Origin: an uncultured Erysipelotrichaceae bacterium
Lineage (GTDB): Bacteria > Bacillota_I > Bacilli_A > RF39 > UBA660
Direction of reading: 5' to 3'
Assembly: GCA_902789425.1 (NCBI GenBank)
Contig: CADANX010000001.1
Span: 144,206 to 188,363, forward strand
DNA: 44,158 bases
Of the stretch, positions 7,397 to 16,280 are shown piece by piece. The translations under genes and the position numbers were made by a program. The notes beneath the pieces were generated by a model. That model was given only the letters and a program-made list of their open reading frames with translations. It was not told the origin of the DNA and searched no databases. The first letter of the stretch is position 1; every line of letters begins with the position of its first letter.

Positions 7397-10183
7397 ATGT
7401 TTAGAAAAATTGGATTAGCTTTTTGTGGAATATTTTATAAATTAATTCCATCTATATATGATGTTTTTTATGATATTTCAAATGCCTCATTCTTCCAAGA
7501 AGAAGCAATTAGAAAATTATCAAATAACATTTATATATTAGTTAGCGTAGCAATGCTATTTACGATGGGTGTTCAACTACTTAAAGCTATAGTTAATCCA
7601 GATTTGTTATTAGATAATAAGAAAGGTACTGCAGCATTTTTCAAAAGAGCATTTTTATCAATTGTAATTATTACACTTGTACCAATTGCTTTTGATGCGT
7701 TATTAGAATTACAAAATACGATATTAGAAAAATCAATTATTGAAAAAGTTGTTACTGGTTATTCTGGATCTCAAGATGAATTAAAAGTAGGTCAATATAT
7801 CGCAGGTGTATCATTAAGTGAAATGCTCTATCCGGTAGATGGTGCTACGATGGAGGAAGATGCAGATGCACTTGCTTCAAGTTATAATTCAATGATAAAT
7901 GATAATGTAAAAATGTATTTTGATGACATGTATGATTATATAGCAGTAAAAAATCAAACTGAATCATCAGATGAAAAATATGTGCTTCACTTTGAATTTC
8001 TTGCATGTGCAATAACAGGTTTTGTATTATGCTATTTGCTTGTTGTTAACTGTATTGATATTTCATTAAGAATGGTTAAGTTATCACTTTTAGAATTAAT
8101 TGCACCAGTATCAATTGTTGCATACATAATTCAAGGTGAAAAATCACTTGAAAGCTGGGTAAAAGAAGTTACAAAAACTTATGCTTTAATATTTGTTAAA
8201 ATTGGTGCTTTATCATTTGCTACATATGGTATTCAACAATTATCAACATTTATGAATGATAAACAAGAAAATCCAAATGCATGGATAATTAAATTACTTG
8301 CATTAATGGGATTATTAATGGTTGTAAATGAACTTCCTAATTTGATTCAATCATTATTTGGCGTTGATTTCCAATGGAAAGGTGGAATCAGAGGAAGACT
8401 TGGTCAAATGAAAGGTGTTGGATCTCTAGCACAAAAAGGCTGGGATGGAATACGTAAAGGAATTGGATCAGGTGCTAAAAAAGCAGGACTTGCTGCGGCT
8501 GGTGGTTTATTAACAGCAGGTGGTGCAATAGGTTATCTTGGTGGAAAATATGGTAAGGTAGGTATAGATAAATTAAAGGGAACTAAAGCAGGTCAAGCAA
8601 TGGGTACTGCTACTAGAAATATTGGCTCAGCGTTTAAAACCAAAGTTGGTAATTCAAAGTTTGCTGGTGCTTTAGGTAAAGCTGGAAATTTTGTTTCTGG
8701 ATTAAATGATAAAACTAACTTTACAAATAACTTAAGTGAAGGATGGCATAAAAGTGCAGGAACTACTGCTCAAATTGGAACAGTTCTAGGTGGTATTGCT
8801 TCTGGTAAAGATTTAAAATCTATTAAGAAAGATTTAGAAGAATCACAAGCTGGTAAAGAAGCAGCATTAGCTAAGAAATATGCTAAAGAAAATGAATGGG
8901 GAGAAAAATTGGGTGTTAATTATGGTGCTCAAGCTATGACTAAACTTCCTGTTATTAGAAATGGTAGAGTTGTTAAAGATGCAGAAGGAAATACAGTTTA
9001 CGAAGATGTTAAACAAGGTAAATTCTTTTATGATGAAATTAAAGCTGCTAAAGCTGATAACTTAGCTGCTCTTAAAAAATCAAAAGCTGATGCAGTTCAA
9101 TTCCAACATGCAGAAAATTTACAAAAATTAAAAGAGGCCAGCACTATTTCTGGAAAATATAAAAGTTCTGAAGAAAAAATACTTGCATATTTAGAACAAG
9201 AAGCAAATTATGGTAGTGTAGAACATCGTGACGAGATTAATAAGGTAATTAGTTCGTTTAAATCATCAAATGATTTATCGTTAATAACTGAATCTTCTCT
9301 TAAAGGAATAGTTGGTGCCGCTACTATTGAAAATATTGGAAAAGAATCATTAAAAATGGAAAAATCATATGAGAGACTTAATAATGATTATAGAGATATT
9401 CTTGGTAATTATCAAATTAATCTTGATGATTGTTTCCATGGTGAGACAGCTACTACAGTTACATCAGGTAAATTAGATAGTTTAGTAGAACAAGCAAAAG
9501 GTACTTTAGATGCTTCTATTAGAACTGAAGATCAAAAAGCAGCAGTTGATAGATATCTTGCAACTGATGATATCTATAATAAAGTATTTGGTGGAGCATC
9601 AACAGGTGAATTTGATAATAGAGAAGCATATCTAGCTAATGAAACTGCAAAAGCCCAAGCAGAAGCAAACAATAGTAATAGTCAAAATAATAATAGTAAT
9701 ACAAATAATAATTCAAATAATAATGGTAGTAATAATAATACTTCTAATGATAATTCAAATAATAATTCAAACAATAATTCAAATAGTAATTCATCTGGTG
9801 GAGGATTCTCTGGACAAGCAGGTAATGGTCCAGTAGTAATTCCAACTGGTGGACAAAGTACTTCAGAAGGTACTCAACAACAAAGCGCACAACCACAAGC
9901 ACCTCAAGGACCACAAACTCTTGATGGAGTTACAATAAATGCTACTGATATTAAAACAAATAATATGACTGCAGATAACTTTACTTCAAACAATGTTAAA
10001 GGATTTACAGCAGGATTTAATGCTGATCAATTAAATGATTTAAAGAGAACAGTTACAGAGTCTATAAATAAACAAACTCAAGATATAAATAGAGCTATTA
10101 ATAAAGCTAATGATTCAAGTAATGAAACTATAGAAAACTTATTTGATGATTTAGAAAATGAGAATAAAAAGGATAATGAATAA
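7397..10183 (+). CDS. VirB6/TrbL/PrgH-like polytopic membrane protein with a long soluble C-terminus
   Basis: A 928-residue protein. About six membrane helices lie in the first 320 residues (near 45-67, 84-104, 200-220, 229-246, 261-283 and 294-312) with a large loop at 105-198, as in VirB6/TrbL inner-membrane channel proteins. The helix pair around LSLLELIAPVSIVAYII is typical. After residue 325 comes a Gly/Ala/Lys-rich stretch (KGIGSGAKKAGLAAAGG), a long helical charged region, an Asn/Ser-rich low-complexity linker at about 757-800 and a C-terminal helical domain. The long tail resembles those on Gram-positive VirB6 proteins and is probably cytoplasmic. GGGAGTG precedes ATG 7397. It lies directly upstream of PrgI-, VirB4- and PrgK-like genes, the PrgH-I-J-K order of enterococcal pCF10. 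Confidence 0.78.
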   Translation: MFRKIGLAFCGIFYKLIPSIYDVFYDISNASFFQEEAIRKLSNNIYILVSVAMLFTMGVQLLKAIVNPDLLLDNKKGTAAFFKRAFLSIVIITLVPIAFDALLELQNTILEKSIIEKVVTGYSGSQDELKVGQYIAGVSLSEMLYPVDGATMEEDADALASSYNSMINDNVKMYFDDMYDYIAVKNQTESSDEKYVLHFEFLACAITGFVLCYLLVVNCIDISLRMVKLSLLELIAPVSIVAYIIQGEKSLESWVKEVTKTYALIFVKIGALSFATYGIQQLSTFMNDKQENPNAWIIKLLALMGLLMVVNELPNLIQSLFGVDFQWKGGIRGRLGQMKGVGSLAQKGWDGIRKGIGSGAKKAGLAAAGGLLTAGGAIGYLGGKYGKVGIDKLKGTKAGQAMGTATRNIGSAFKTKVGNSKFAGALGKAGNFVSGLNDKTNFTNNLSEGWHKSAGTTAQIGTVLGGIASGKDLKSIKKDLEESQAGKEAALAKKYAKENEWGEKLGVNYGAQAMTKLPVIRNGRVVKDAEGNTVYEDVKQGKFFYDEIKAAKADNLAALKKSKADAVQFQHAENLQKLKEASTISGKYKSSEEKILAYLEQEANYGSVEHRDEINKVISSFKSSNDLSLITESSLKGIVGAATIENIGKESLKMEKSYERLNNDYRDILGNYQINLDDCFHGETATTVTSGKLDSLVEQAKGTLDASIRTEDQKAAVDRYLATDDIYNKVFGGASTGEFDNREAYLANETAKAQAEANNSNSQNNNSNTNNNSNNNGSNNNTSNDNSNNNSNNNSNSNSSGGGFSGQAGNGPVVIPTGGQSTSEGTQQQSAQPQAPQGPQTLDGVTINATDIKTNNMTADNFTSNNVKGFTAGFNADQLNDLKRTVTESINKQTQDINRAINKANDSSNETIENLFDDLENENKKDNE
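9668..9798 (+). repeat. AAT/AGT-rich low-complexity tract encoding an Asn/Ser linker
   Basis: About 130 bases built almost wholly of AAT, AGT, TCA and AAC codons within the VirB6-like gene, giving a flexible Asn/Ser linker. Units such as AATAATTCAAAT recur, so the tract could change length by slippage in multiples of three. Confidence 0.7.
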
Positions 10184-10201
10184 AAAGGAGTGTGATATTT
10201 A

Positions 10202-10510
10202 GTGAATACTTATTTGATTCCAGCAAACGCAAGTACTGGTAAGCTTATCTTCGGTGTATTTAGAAGAGTAGATCTTATCATATTTGTTTCAGGAATACTA
10301 GCATCATTATTAATTTTGATGATTGTCACTCCTGATAATTTAACTCAAGCAATAATATGTTTATTGCCAGTAGGAACTTGTTCATTACTTGTTGTTCCAG
10401 TTCCTAATTACCACAATATATTAATTGTTCTAACGGAATTAATTATGTTTTATTACAATAGAAGAAATTATAAATGGGAAGGTTGGTGTTATAAAGATGA
10501 GTTCAAATAA
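10202..10510 (+). CDS. PrgI/VirB3-like small membrane protein
   Basis: A 102-residue protein starting YLIPANAS-x-x-GKLIFGVFRRVDL, which fits the PrgI family (a VirB3 counterpart in Gram-positive T4SS), with two adjacent membrane helices at about 26-46 and 48-70 and a basic, aromatic C-terminus. VirB3/PrgI proteins work with the VirB4 ATPase at the inner membrane. The start is GTG 10202, behind AAGGAG about 12 bases upstream. The 3' end overlaps the next gene by 14 bases. Position between the VirB6-like and VirB4-like genes supports the call as much as the sequence does. Confidence 0.78.
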   Translation: MNTYLIPANASTGKLIFGVFRRVDLIIFVSGILASLLILMIVTPDNLTQAIICLLPVGTCSLLVVPVPNYHNILIVLTELIMFYYNRRNYKWEGWCYKDEFK

Positions 10511-11042
10511 TTCTGCAAGTACTGAAAATTGGATTCCAGTAAGAGCCATAGAAAATAATTTAATTATTCTAGATAATAAATATATGGTAACAGGTGTTAA
10601 AGTACAACCTAAAAATATATTTATATTAGATCAAATTACTCAAAATAATATAATAGAATCATTAAAAACTTTTTATAACTTAATGGACTATGAATTTTGG
10701 ATTGTAATCGCTGATAGACCAGTTGATATAAATATATATATATCACAACTTCAATTACAATTAAATGAAACTCAAAATCCATCAATTAGAAAGTTAATTC
10801 TTGATGATATAGAAAAGGCTGAAAGTTTTATAAATAACGATGTTGTTGATACAGAATTCTTTATATTATTTAAAGATAATAATAATGAAGTAATTCAAAA
10901 GAGAATAAGAAACTTAATTAATAATTTAGCTAGTTGTAGTTTAATTGCCTCTCAAGTTTCAAATGAAGATTTAAGAATGATTGTTGATAACTTCTTAAAT
11001 GGAGGTAAAAAATTTGAAATGAAGGCGGTGATTTCTCAATGA
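10497..11042 (+). CDS. Separate VirB4/TraC N-terminal-type protein
   Basis: A 181-residue soluble protein. It opens WIPVRAIENNLIILDNKYMVTGVKVQP-x-N and continues with a helix-rich region and NDVVDTEFFILFKD, the pattern of the N-terminal domain usually fused to VirB4/TraC-type ATPases. Here it is a separate gene that overlaps the ATPase gene as ATGA. The ATPase gene has its own GGCGGTG ribosome site, so this looks like a natural split with coupled translation rather than a frameshift. It probably forms a complex with the ATPase. No Walker motif is present. The role is inferred from domain similarity and position. Confidence 0.65.
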   Translation: MSSNNSASTENWIPVRAIENNLIILDNKYMVTGVKVQPKNIFILDQITQNNIIESLKTFYNLMDYEFWIVIADRPVDINIYISQLQLQLNETQNPSIRKLILDDIEKAESFINNDVVDTEFFILFKDNNNEVIQKRIRNLINNLASCSLIASQVSNEDLRMIVDNFLNGGKKFEMKAVISQ

Positions 11043-12829
11043 GTATAAAGAAAGAATTAGCACCTAAAGGACTTAGTTTTCAAGCAAATGAGTTCTTTAT
11101 AAGTGATAAATATGCAACTATATTAACTGTTGTATCTTATCCAAAATATATAGCACCTGGTTATTTATCAAATTTAACTACTGGACTTTCTGGTGTTAAA
11201 ATAGTTATTAAACATATACCAGTTGCATTTGAAATAGTATCTAAAATGCTTAATAAACAATTAGTTGAATTAAGAGAAAAATATGAAAAAGAACCAGATG
11301 TAACTTTACAAGAAAGATTAAGACAAGATTATGAATCTCTTGAAAACTTTATTAAAGTTATTACAACAAATCAATCTAAAGTATTTGATTTTCAATTACA
11401 TATAATGTTAACTGCAAGTACAAAAGAAGAATTAGATCAAAAGAAATTACAAGTTAAATCTGCTATGGAAGCTATGGAAATGGCTGCTATTCCATTAAGA
11501 TTTGAACAAGAAAAAGTATTAAAATCTTGTTTACCAATATTTGAAAAACAAGATATTGAAGATAGAATTGGAACACCAATTCCATCACCAACTTTAGCTG
11601 CAATGTATCCATTTGTATTTGATAGTATTAAAGACCAAGGATTATCATGCTTACTTGGTATAGATTTCTCTGGTGGTATAATATTATTTAATCAATTCTT
11701 ATATCAAATTAAAAAAGAACATAATAGAAATAATGCTAATATGATTATGCTAGGTACTTCTGGTAGTGGTAAATCTACAGCTGCTAAATTATTGCTTAGA
11801 TCTCATATTAGAAACGGATATAAAATAGTTGCAATAGACCCTGAAGGTGAACTTGAGGAAATGACTAAAATGTATGGAGGAGACTTCATAGATTTAGGAC
11901 GTGGTGGAGAATTTGGAATGATTAATCCACTAGAAGTAGTATTAGATGCTGATGCTGAAGAAACTGATAGAGGACTTGGTTATTCAGTTCTTACTAAAAC
12001 TCTTCAAACTATTAAAGCATTTATGAAGTATTATGATCCATCTATTGAAGAAGATGTACTTACTTTATTTAATGAAGTAGTAGTTGAAACATACCAAAGA
12101 TTTGGTATTAATGTAAATACTGATTTTTCTAAATTAACATCAGCTGATTATCCAACTATGACTGATGTATATAAAACAATTAGAGGTAGAATTCTATCAT
12201 ATGGTGAAGCTACTAGAGAAAGAGATATAATGGAAAAACTTGAAATTAAAGTTAGACCTCTTACTTTTGGTGGACTAGAACACTATTTTGATGGTAAAAC
12301 TTCAATTAAGCCTCAATCTAACTTTATAGTATTTAATATAAGAGAACTTATTAATGCTGAAGCAAATATTAAAAATGCATTATTCTTCAACATATTAAAA
12401 TATGCTTGGGGATTATGTTTAGATTCATCAATTAATACTGTATTAATGGTTGATGAAGCACATACATTACTTGGAAGTAATAACCAACTTGGTGCTGATT
12501 TCCTTGCTAATGTACAAAGAAGAGCACGTAAATATAACTCTGGTTCAATTATAATTACTCAACAACCAAGTGATTTTGCTGCACCTGAAGTTATTATGCA
12601 AGGTAAAGCAATCTTCGATAACTCATCCTACTATTTAGTAATGGGACTTAGAAAACAAGCTGTTGAAGATTTATCAATGCTTATCGATTTAAATGATAAC
12701 GAAAAAGAAAGTATTAAAAGATATAACCAAGGTGAAGCATTATTTGTCTGTGGTAGTAAGAGAATGCAAATATCTATAATTGCAACAGATGCTGAACTTG
12801 ATTCATTTGGCTCTAGAGGTGGACTATAA
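11039..12829 (+). CDS. virB4: VirB4/PrgJ-like T4SS ATPase
   Basis: A 596-residue cytoplasmic ATPase that powers assembly and transport in type IV secretion. Walker A is GTSGSGKST at residues 239-247; Walker B is VLMVDEAH with Asp472/Glu473. Other VirB4 features are VAIDPEGELEEM after Walker A, the segment GGEFGMINPLEV, and NVQRRARKYNSGSIIITQQPSDF towards the end. The N-terminal 200 residues resemble the conjugative-element VirB4 start (ELAPKGLSFQ). The start ATG overlaps the previous stop. It is about the size of VirB4 proteins in Clostridia conjugative elements. The call is firm as a VirB4-family ATPase; whether it moves DNA or protein is not known. Confidence 0.92.
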   Translation: MSIKKELAPKGLSFQANEFFISDKYATILTVVSYPKYIAPGYLSNLTTGLSGVKIVIKHIPVAFEIVSKMLNKQLVELREKYEKEPDVTLQERLRQDYESLENFIKVITTNQSKVFDFQLHIMLTASTKEELDQKKLQVKSAMEAMEMAAIPLRFEQEKVLKSCLPIFEKQDIEDRIGTPIPSPTLAAMYPFVFDSIKDQGLSCLLGIDFSGGIILFNQFLYQIKKEHNRNNANMIMLGTSGSGKSTAAKLLLRSHIRNGYKIVAIDPEGELEEMTKMYGGDFIDLGRGGEFGMINPLEVVLDADAEETDRGLGYSVLTKTLQTIKAFMKYYDPSIEEDVLTLFNEVVVETYQRFGINVNTDFSKLTSADYPTMTDVYKTIRGRILSYGEATRERDIMEKLEIKVRPLTFGGLEHYFDGKTSIKPQSNFIVFNIRELINAEANIKNALFFNILKYAWGLCLDSSINTVLMVDEAHTLLGSNNQLGADFLANVQRRARKYNSGSIIITQQPSDFAAPEVIMQGKAIFDNSSYYLVMGLRKQAVEDLSMLIDLNDNEKESIKRYNQGEALFVCGSKRMQISIIATDAELDSFGSRGGL

Positions 12830-12861
12830 AATAAAAATATGAATCAGAATCGGGTGGTAGT

Positions 12862-15800
12862 ATGATTAACAATAATAATGATGAAGATATCGAAATAATA
12901 GAAGAACTTGACAATCAAGAAGAATTGGTTGAAGATAGTCCTTCTTTTCAGCCTTCATATGATGCTACTGGTGCTGATTATGGTTCAAAAATAAGAGCAA
13001 ATCATACTAGTCCTGCTTCAATAGCTGGAACCGCTGCTGATATTAGTGCTAAAGGTGTAAAAGCTGCTGGTAATGTTGCTGATGCTGCTGGAAAAACTGC
13101 TCAAGTTACAGGAAAAGCAATGAAAGTTGCCGGAAAGGGTGCACAAGCAGCTGGTAAAGGAATAGAAGCTGCTAGTACTGCAGTAGGTGGTGCACTTAGT
13201 GCAATTCCAGTTGTAGGTGGTGTTTTGGGCGGTGCTGTTAAGGCCGCAGGTACTGGTGTTGGAAAAGGAACACAAGCTTTAGGAAAAGGTCTTGAAAAAG
13301 GCGGAGATGTTACTGAAAAAGCAGGTAAAAAAGCAGAACAAGCTGGTAAGAAAGCAAAAGAAAAAGGTAAAAAATTACAAGATAGTGCCGATAGAATAAA
13401 AAATGCTAAAGGTAAAAATTATAAAATGCCTAAAATAGGTGAAAGTGCTGTACCTAAAAAGGACGATGTTAAAGATAAAGCTAATGAACTTGGGGATAAA
13501 GCCAAGGAAGGAGCAAAAAAAGGTTTAAATGATTTAAAAGACGGAGTAAAAGATGCTGCAAAAGATATGGCAAAAGCTGGTGATATTACTCAAAAACTTA
13601 AACCTGAAAAATTTGATTTTGTAGAACAAATTAAGAAATTAAAAAGAAGACTTATTCTTTTTGGAACATTAGCTGCAATTGCATTAATGCTTGTTGCTAT
13701 TATCATTGAAGTTGTTATGTCGCCTATTTTAGAAGTTGTTGAATCACTTATGCAAAAATGGGATACAATAAAAATTGTTGAACAAAAAGGTGATAATTTA
13801 TACGCAGGTTTTGGTTTTAAAACAACAAAACAAGCATTTTTAGATGAAGTTGATTATTTATATGAAAGATATGATGAACAACTTGATATTCCATTAATTA
13901 TGGCAACTTTATATTATACTGAACAAGGATCTTATGATGAGGATTTTGGTTCATTACCAGATGTATCTGAAGATGGAGTAGATGCAAAAGCTGCAGTAGG
14001 GTCCATTAAATCATTAATTAAAAGTAGATATGAAAATGTGGATGAGAATGGTTTAAGATATACAGCTGGTAAAATATATAGATTACGAAGACTTGCAAGA
14101 AATCAGATGGAGTCACCTAATGGTATTGGTGATGCTATTCCAACAGCTGAAGAAAATATTCCATTATCAGATTTTGTTGAAGAAATGAAAGATCAATTAA
14201 GTGATGATGTCGTAAATTTATTCACCTCTCTTCCTAGTCTAACTGAGGGTGTTGATTATTTTAGAAAATTATATGAATTAATTGAAATTTATGATGGCGA
14301 AGAAACACTTGATACCACTACAGCTGGTAATAGTGAGATACTTCAAAGATGTATATATTTACTTAATTCTATTTTAGTTTTTTCTGGCGATATTACTGAT
14401 ATTCATTGGAGTGTAACTGAAGGTTTCACAGTTGATGTAGCTCGCTTTGAGGCTAATGATGATAACTACAGAAAATATTTAAAAGAATATTATATCCCAC
14501 ATATGCCTGAATTTAAACCTATGTTAGGTAAAGCAAAAGATAGAGATAAAGAAATAGATCATATAATTAGTGGTATATACCAATATGCTGAAGATTTTGA
14601 TGGAATGTTTGATTACAATAGACATGCTGATGCTGAATCAACTGATAATACTTGTGAAGGTACTATTGAACCTGATTTAGTTGAGTATTTAAAAATCCCA
14701 GTTAATGGAACTGAATTTAATTTTGATGAAGAGACAGGTTTTGGTATTTCTGGAGGAGTAAAAAATAATGGTGTTGATTTAACTGCTGATTCATCTGGTA
14801 TAACAGAAGGTGCTGAAGTTAAAGCAATTTACGGTGGAGAAGTTACTATTCATAATAATAACTGTAATACTTCAACAAATCCTTCATGTGATCCAAAAGG
14901 TAATTATGTTGAAATAAGTCATACAGTAAAAGCAACAGATAATACTTATGAGTTAATATCATATTATACTCACTTAAAAGATATATCAGTTGCTAATAAT
15001 AAAACTGTTAAAAAAGGTGATGTTATAGGACATGTAGGATCAACTGGTGATGTTACTGAACCAACACTTCATTTTGAACTTAAAAAGCAAAGTGGAGTAT
15101 ATTTAAATCCAACAAATTTATTTATTCCATGTGATTATCCAGATTATAGTGAGACAGGTGAACTTGTTGGTAAAACAGATCAAGAGAGAGTATGGTGTTA
15201 TTTAACAAATACATTAAAATACACTAAAGGAAAAGCAGCAGCTGCAATGGGTAATATATCTGTTGAGTCAGGTGGAACTTTTGCAGGATGGATTGTTCAA
15301 GGTGACACAAATGATTCAGAACATAAATTTTCTAAAGAATACACAGCAAAAGTCGATTCTGGAAAAATATCTAAAAGTGATTTTGTTCATAGGGGACCAG
15401 GCGGAGGAGGATATGGTATTGTTCAATGGACCTACTATACTAGAAAAGATAAATTATATGATTATATTAAAAAAGATTCTAGTAAGAGTATTAGTGATTT
15501 AGAACAACAACTTAAGTTTTTCCACAAGGAATCAAAAGGATATAAATGTGGTACTTATGAAAAAACTGAAGATGGACTTAACTCTATTAGATCTGGAGCA
15601 ATTAACTTTATGACATGTTATGAAGGTCCTTCTGATCAATCATCCACAGCAAAAAATCATAGAGCAGATTTAGCAGTAAGTATCTATAATAAATATAAAA
15701 AGACTAAATGTGCTAGTTCAACTAAGATTGGAAAAATAACTAAGACAACTACAAGTACTAAAGTTAAAAGTACAGATTCTAGAGAATTAAAAATTGAAAA

Positions 15801-16209
15801 ATATATTACTGCACTTAAAGAAATAGCAGATGATGATTCAGTTGGATATGCAGCAAATTCTGGAACAAGAAATATGAATCCTAATGTAGATTGTTCATCA
15901 TTTGTATATTATGGATTATATAATTCAGGTATGATTTCAAAAATGTCTTGGCCATTTTCTACAGGAACTATGGGTCCAATTTTAGAAAAAGCTGGATTTA
16001 AGAAAATGTCTTATTCTGAAAAAAAATTAAAGAATGGTGATATACTTGTTAATTCTCATCATACTGCAGTTTATCTAGAAGGTCATAAACAAATTGCAGC
16101 TCATACAGATTATGATGGAAAAAATGGAGATTCTTTAGGTACTGAAGTAAATGTATCAGAATATAAGAATCATAGATATGGTTATGAATCTATTTATAGA
16201 TTAAAATAA
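12862..16209 (+). CDS. VirB1/PrgK-like wall hydrolase: degenerate M23, phage-type lysozyme and NlpC/P60 domains
   Basis: A 1115-residue protein. An acidic N-terminus leads into an Ala/Gly/Lys-rich amphipathic repeat region (about 40-235, for example KAAGNVADAAGKTAQ), then one membrane helix at about 262-290, so the rest is outside. Around 607-757 is an M23/LytM fold, but the first zinc ligand His is Asn635 (NNGVD in place of H-x-G-x-D) and the catalytic His of H-x-H is Thr735; only Asp639 and His737 remain. Around 770-947 is a phage-tail-type lysozyme (MGNISVESGG, putative catalytic Glu802; GGYGIVQWT). The C-terminus (973-1115) is NlpC/P60-like, with Cys1011 in DCSSFV and a HHTAVYL His. It likely opens peptidoglycan locally for the secretion channel, as VirB1 and PrgK do. 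GGGTGG precedes the start. Confidence 0.85.
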   Translation: MINNNNDEDIEIIEELDNQEELVEDSPSFQPSYDATGADYGSKIRANHTSPASIAGTAADISAKGVKAAGNVADAAGKTAQVTGKAMKVAGKGAQAAGKGIEAASTAVGGALSAIPVVGGVLGGAVKAAGTGVGKGTQALGKGLEKGGDVTEKAGKKAEQAGKKAKEKGKKLQDSADRIKNAKGKNYKMPKIGESAVPKKDDVKDKANELGDKAKEGAKKGLNDLKDGVKDAAKDMAKAGDITQKLKPEKFDFVEQIKKLKRRLILFGTLAAIALMLVAIIIEVVMSPILEVVESLMQKWDTIKIVEQKGDNLYAGFGFKTTKQAFLDEVDYLYERYDEQLDIPLIMATLYYTEQGSYDEDFGSLPDVSEDGVDAKAAVGSIKSLIKSRYENVDENGLRYTAGKIYRLRRLARNQMESPNGIGDAIPTAEENIPLSDFVEEMKDQLSDDVVNLFTSLPSLTEGVDYFRKLYELIEIYDGEETLDTTTAGNSEILQRCIYLLNSILVFSGDITDIHWSVTEGFTVDVARFEANDDNYRKYLKEYYIPHMPEFKPMLGKAKDRDKEIDHIISGIYQYAEDFDGMFDYNRHADAESTDNTCEGTIEPDLVEYLKIPVNGTEFNFDEETGFGISGGVKNNGVDLTADSSGITEGAEVKAIYGGEVTIHNNNCNTSTNPSCDPKGNYVEISHTVKATDNTYELISYYTHLKDISVANNKTVKKGDVIGHVGSTGDVTEPTLHFELKKQSGVYLNPTNLFIPCDYPDYSETGELVGKTDQERVWCYLTNTLKYTKGKAAAAMGNISVESGGTFAGWIVQGDTNDSEHKFSKEYTAKVDSGKISKSDFVHRGPGGGGYGIVQWTYYTRKDKLYDYIKKDSSKSISDLEQQLKFFHKESKGYKCGTYEKTEDGLNSIRSGAINFMTCYEGPSDQSSTAKNHRADLAVSIYNKYKKTKCASSTKIGKITKTTTSTKVKSTDSRELKIEKYITALKEIADDDSVGYAANSGTRNMNPNVDCSSFVYYGLYNSGMISKMSWPFSTGTMGPILEKAGFKKMSYSEKKLKNGDILVNSHHTAVYLEGHKQIAAHTDYDGKNGDSLGTEVNVSEYKNHRYGYESIYRLK

Positions 16210-16240
16210 AAAATAGGTATTTAAAAATATCTATTTTTTT
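16208..16240 (+). terminator. Intrinsic terminator after the wall-hydrolase gene
   Basis: Stem AAAAATAGGTATT / AATATCTATTTTT with one G-T pair, followed by T's. It overlaps the stop codon region and ends the 6130-16209 gene run. Confidence 0.7.
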
Positions 16241-16242
16241 GT

Positions 16243-16248
16243 TATAAT
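16243..16248 (+). promoter_or_regulatory. -10 box upstream of the coupling-protein gene
   Basis: TATAAT 33 bases before ATG 16281 and just after a terminator. No convincing -35 was found. Confidence 0.5.
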
Positions 16249-16280
16249 ACGAATATAGTAATATTACTGGAGATGAAATT

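Noticed and set aside
9639-9836. Ile-rich plus-strand frame inside the VirB6-like gene
   Set aside because: It is the shifted frame of the AAT/AGT tract and has no independent start signals.
10490-11045. Frameshifted VirB4 pseudogene
   Set aside because: The ATGA overlap, a separate ribosome site and a complete N-terminal start in the ATPase frame indicate two real genes.
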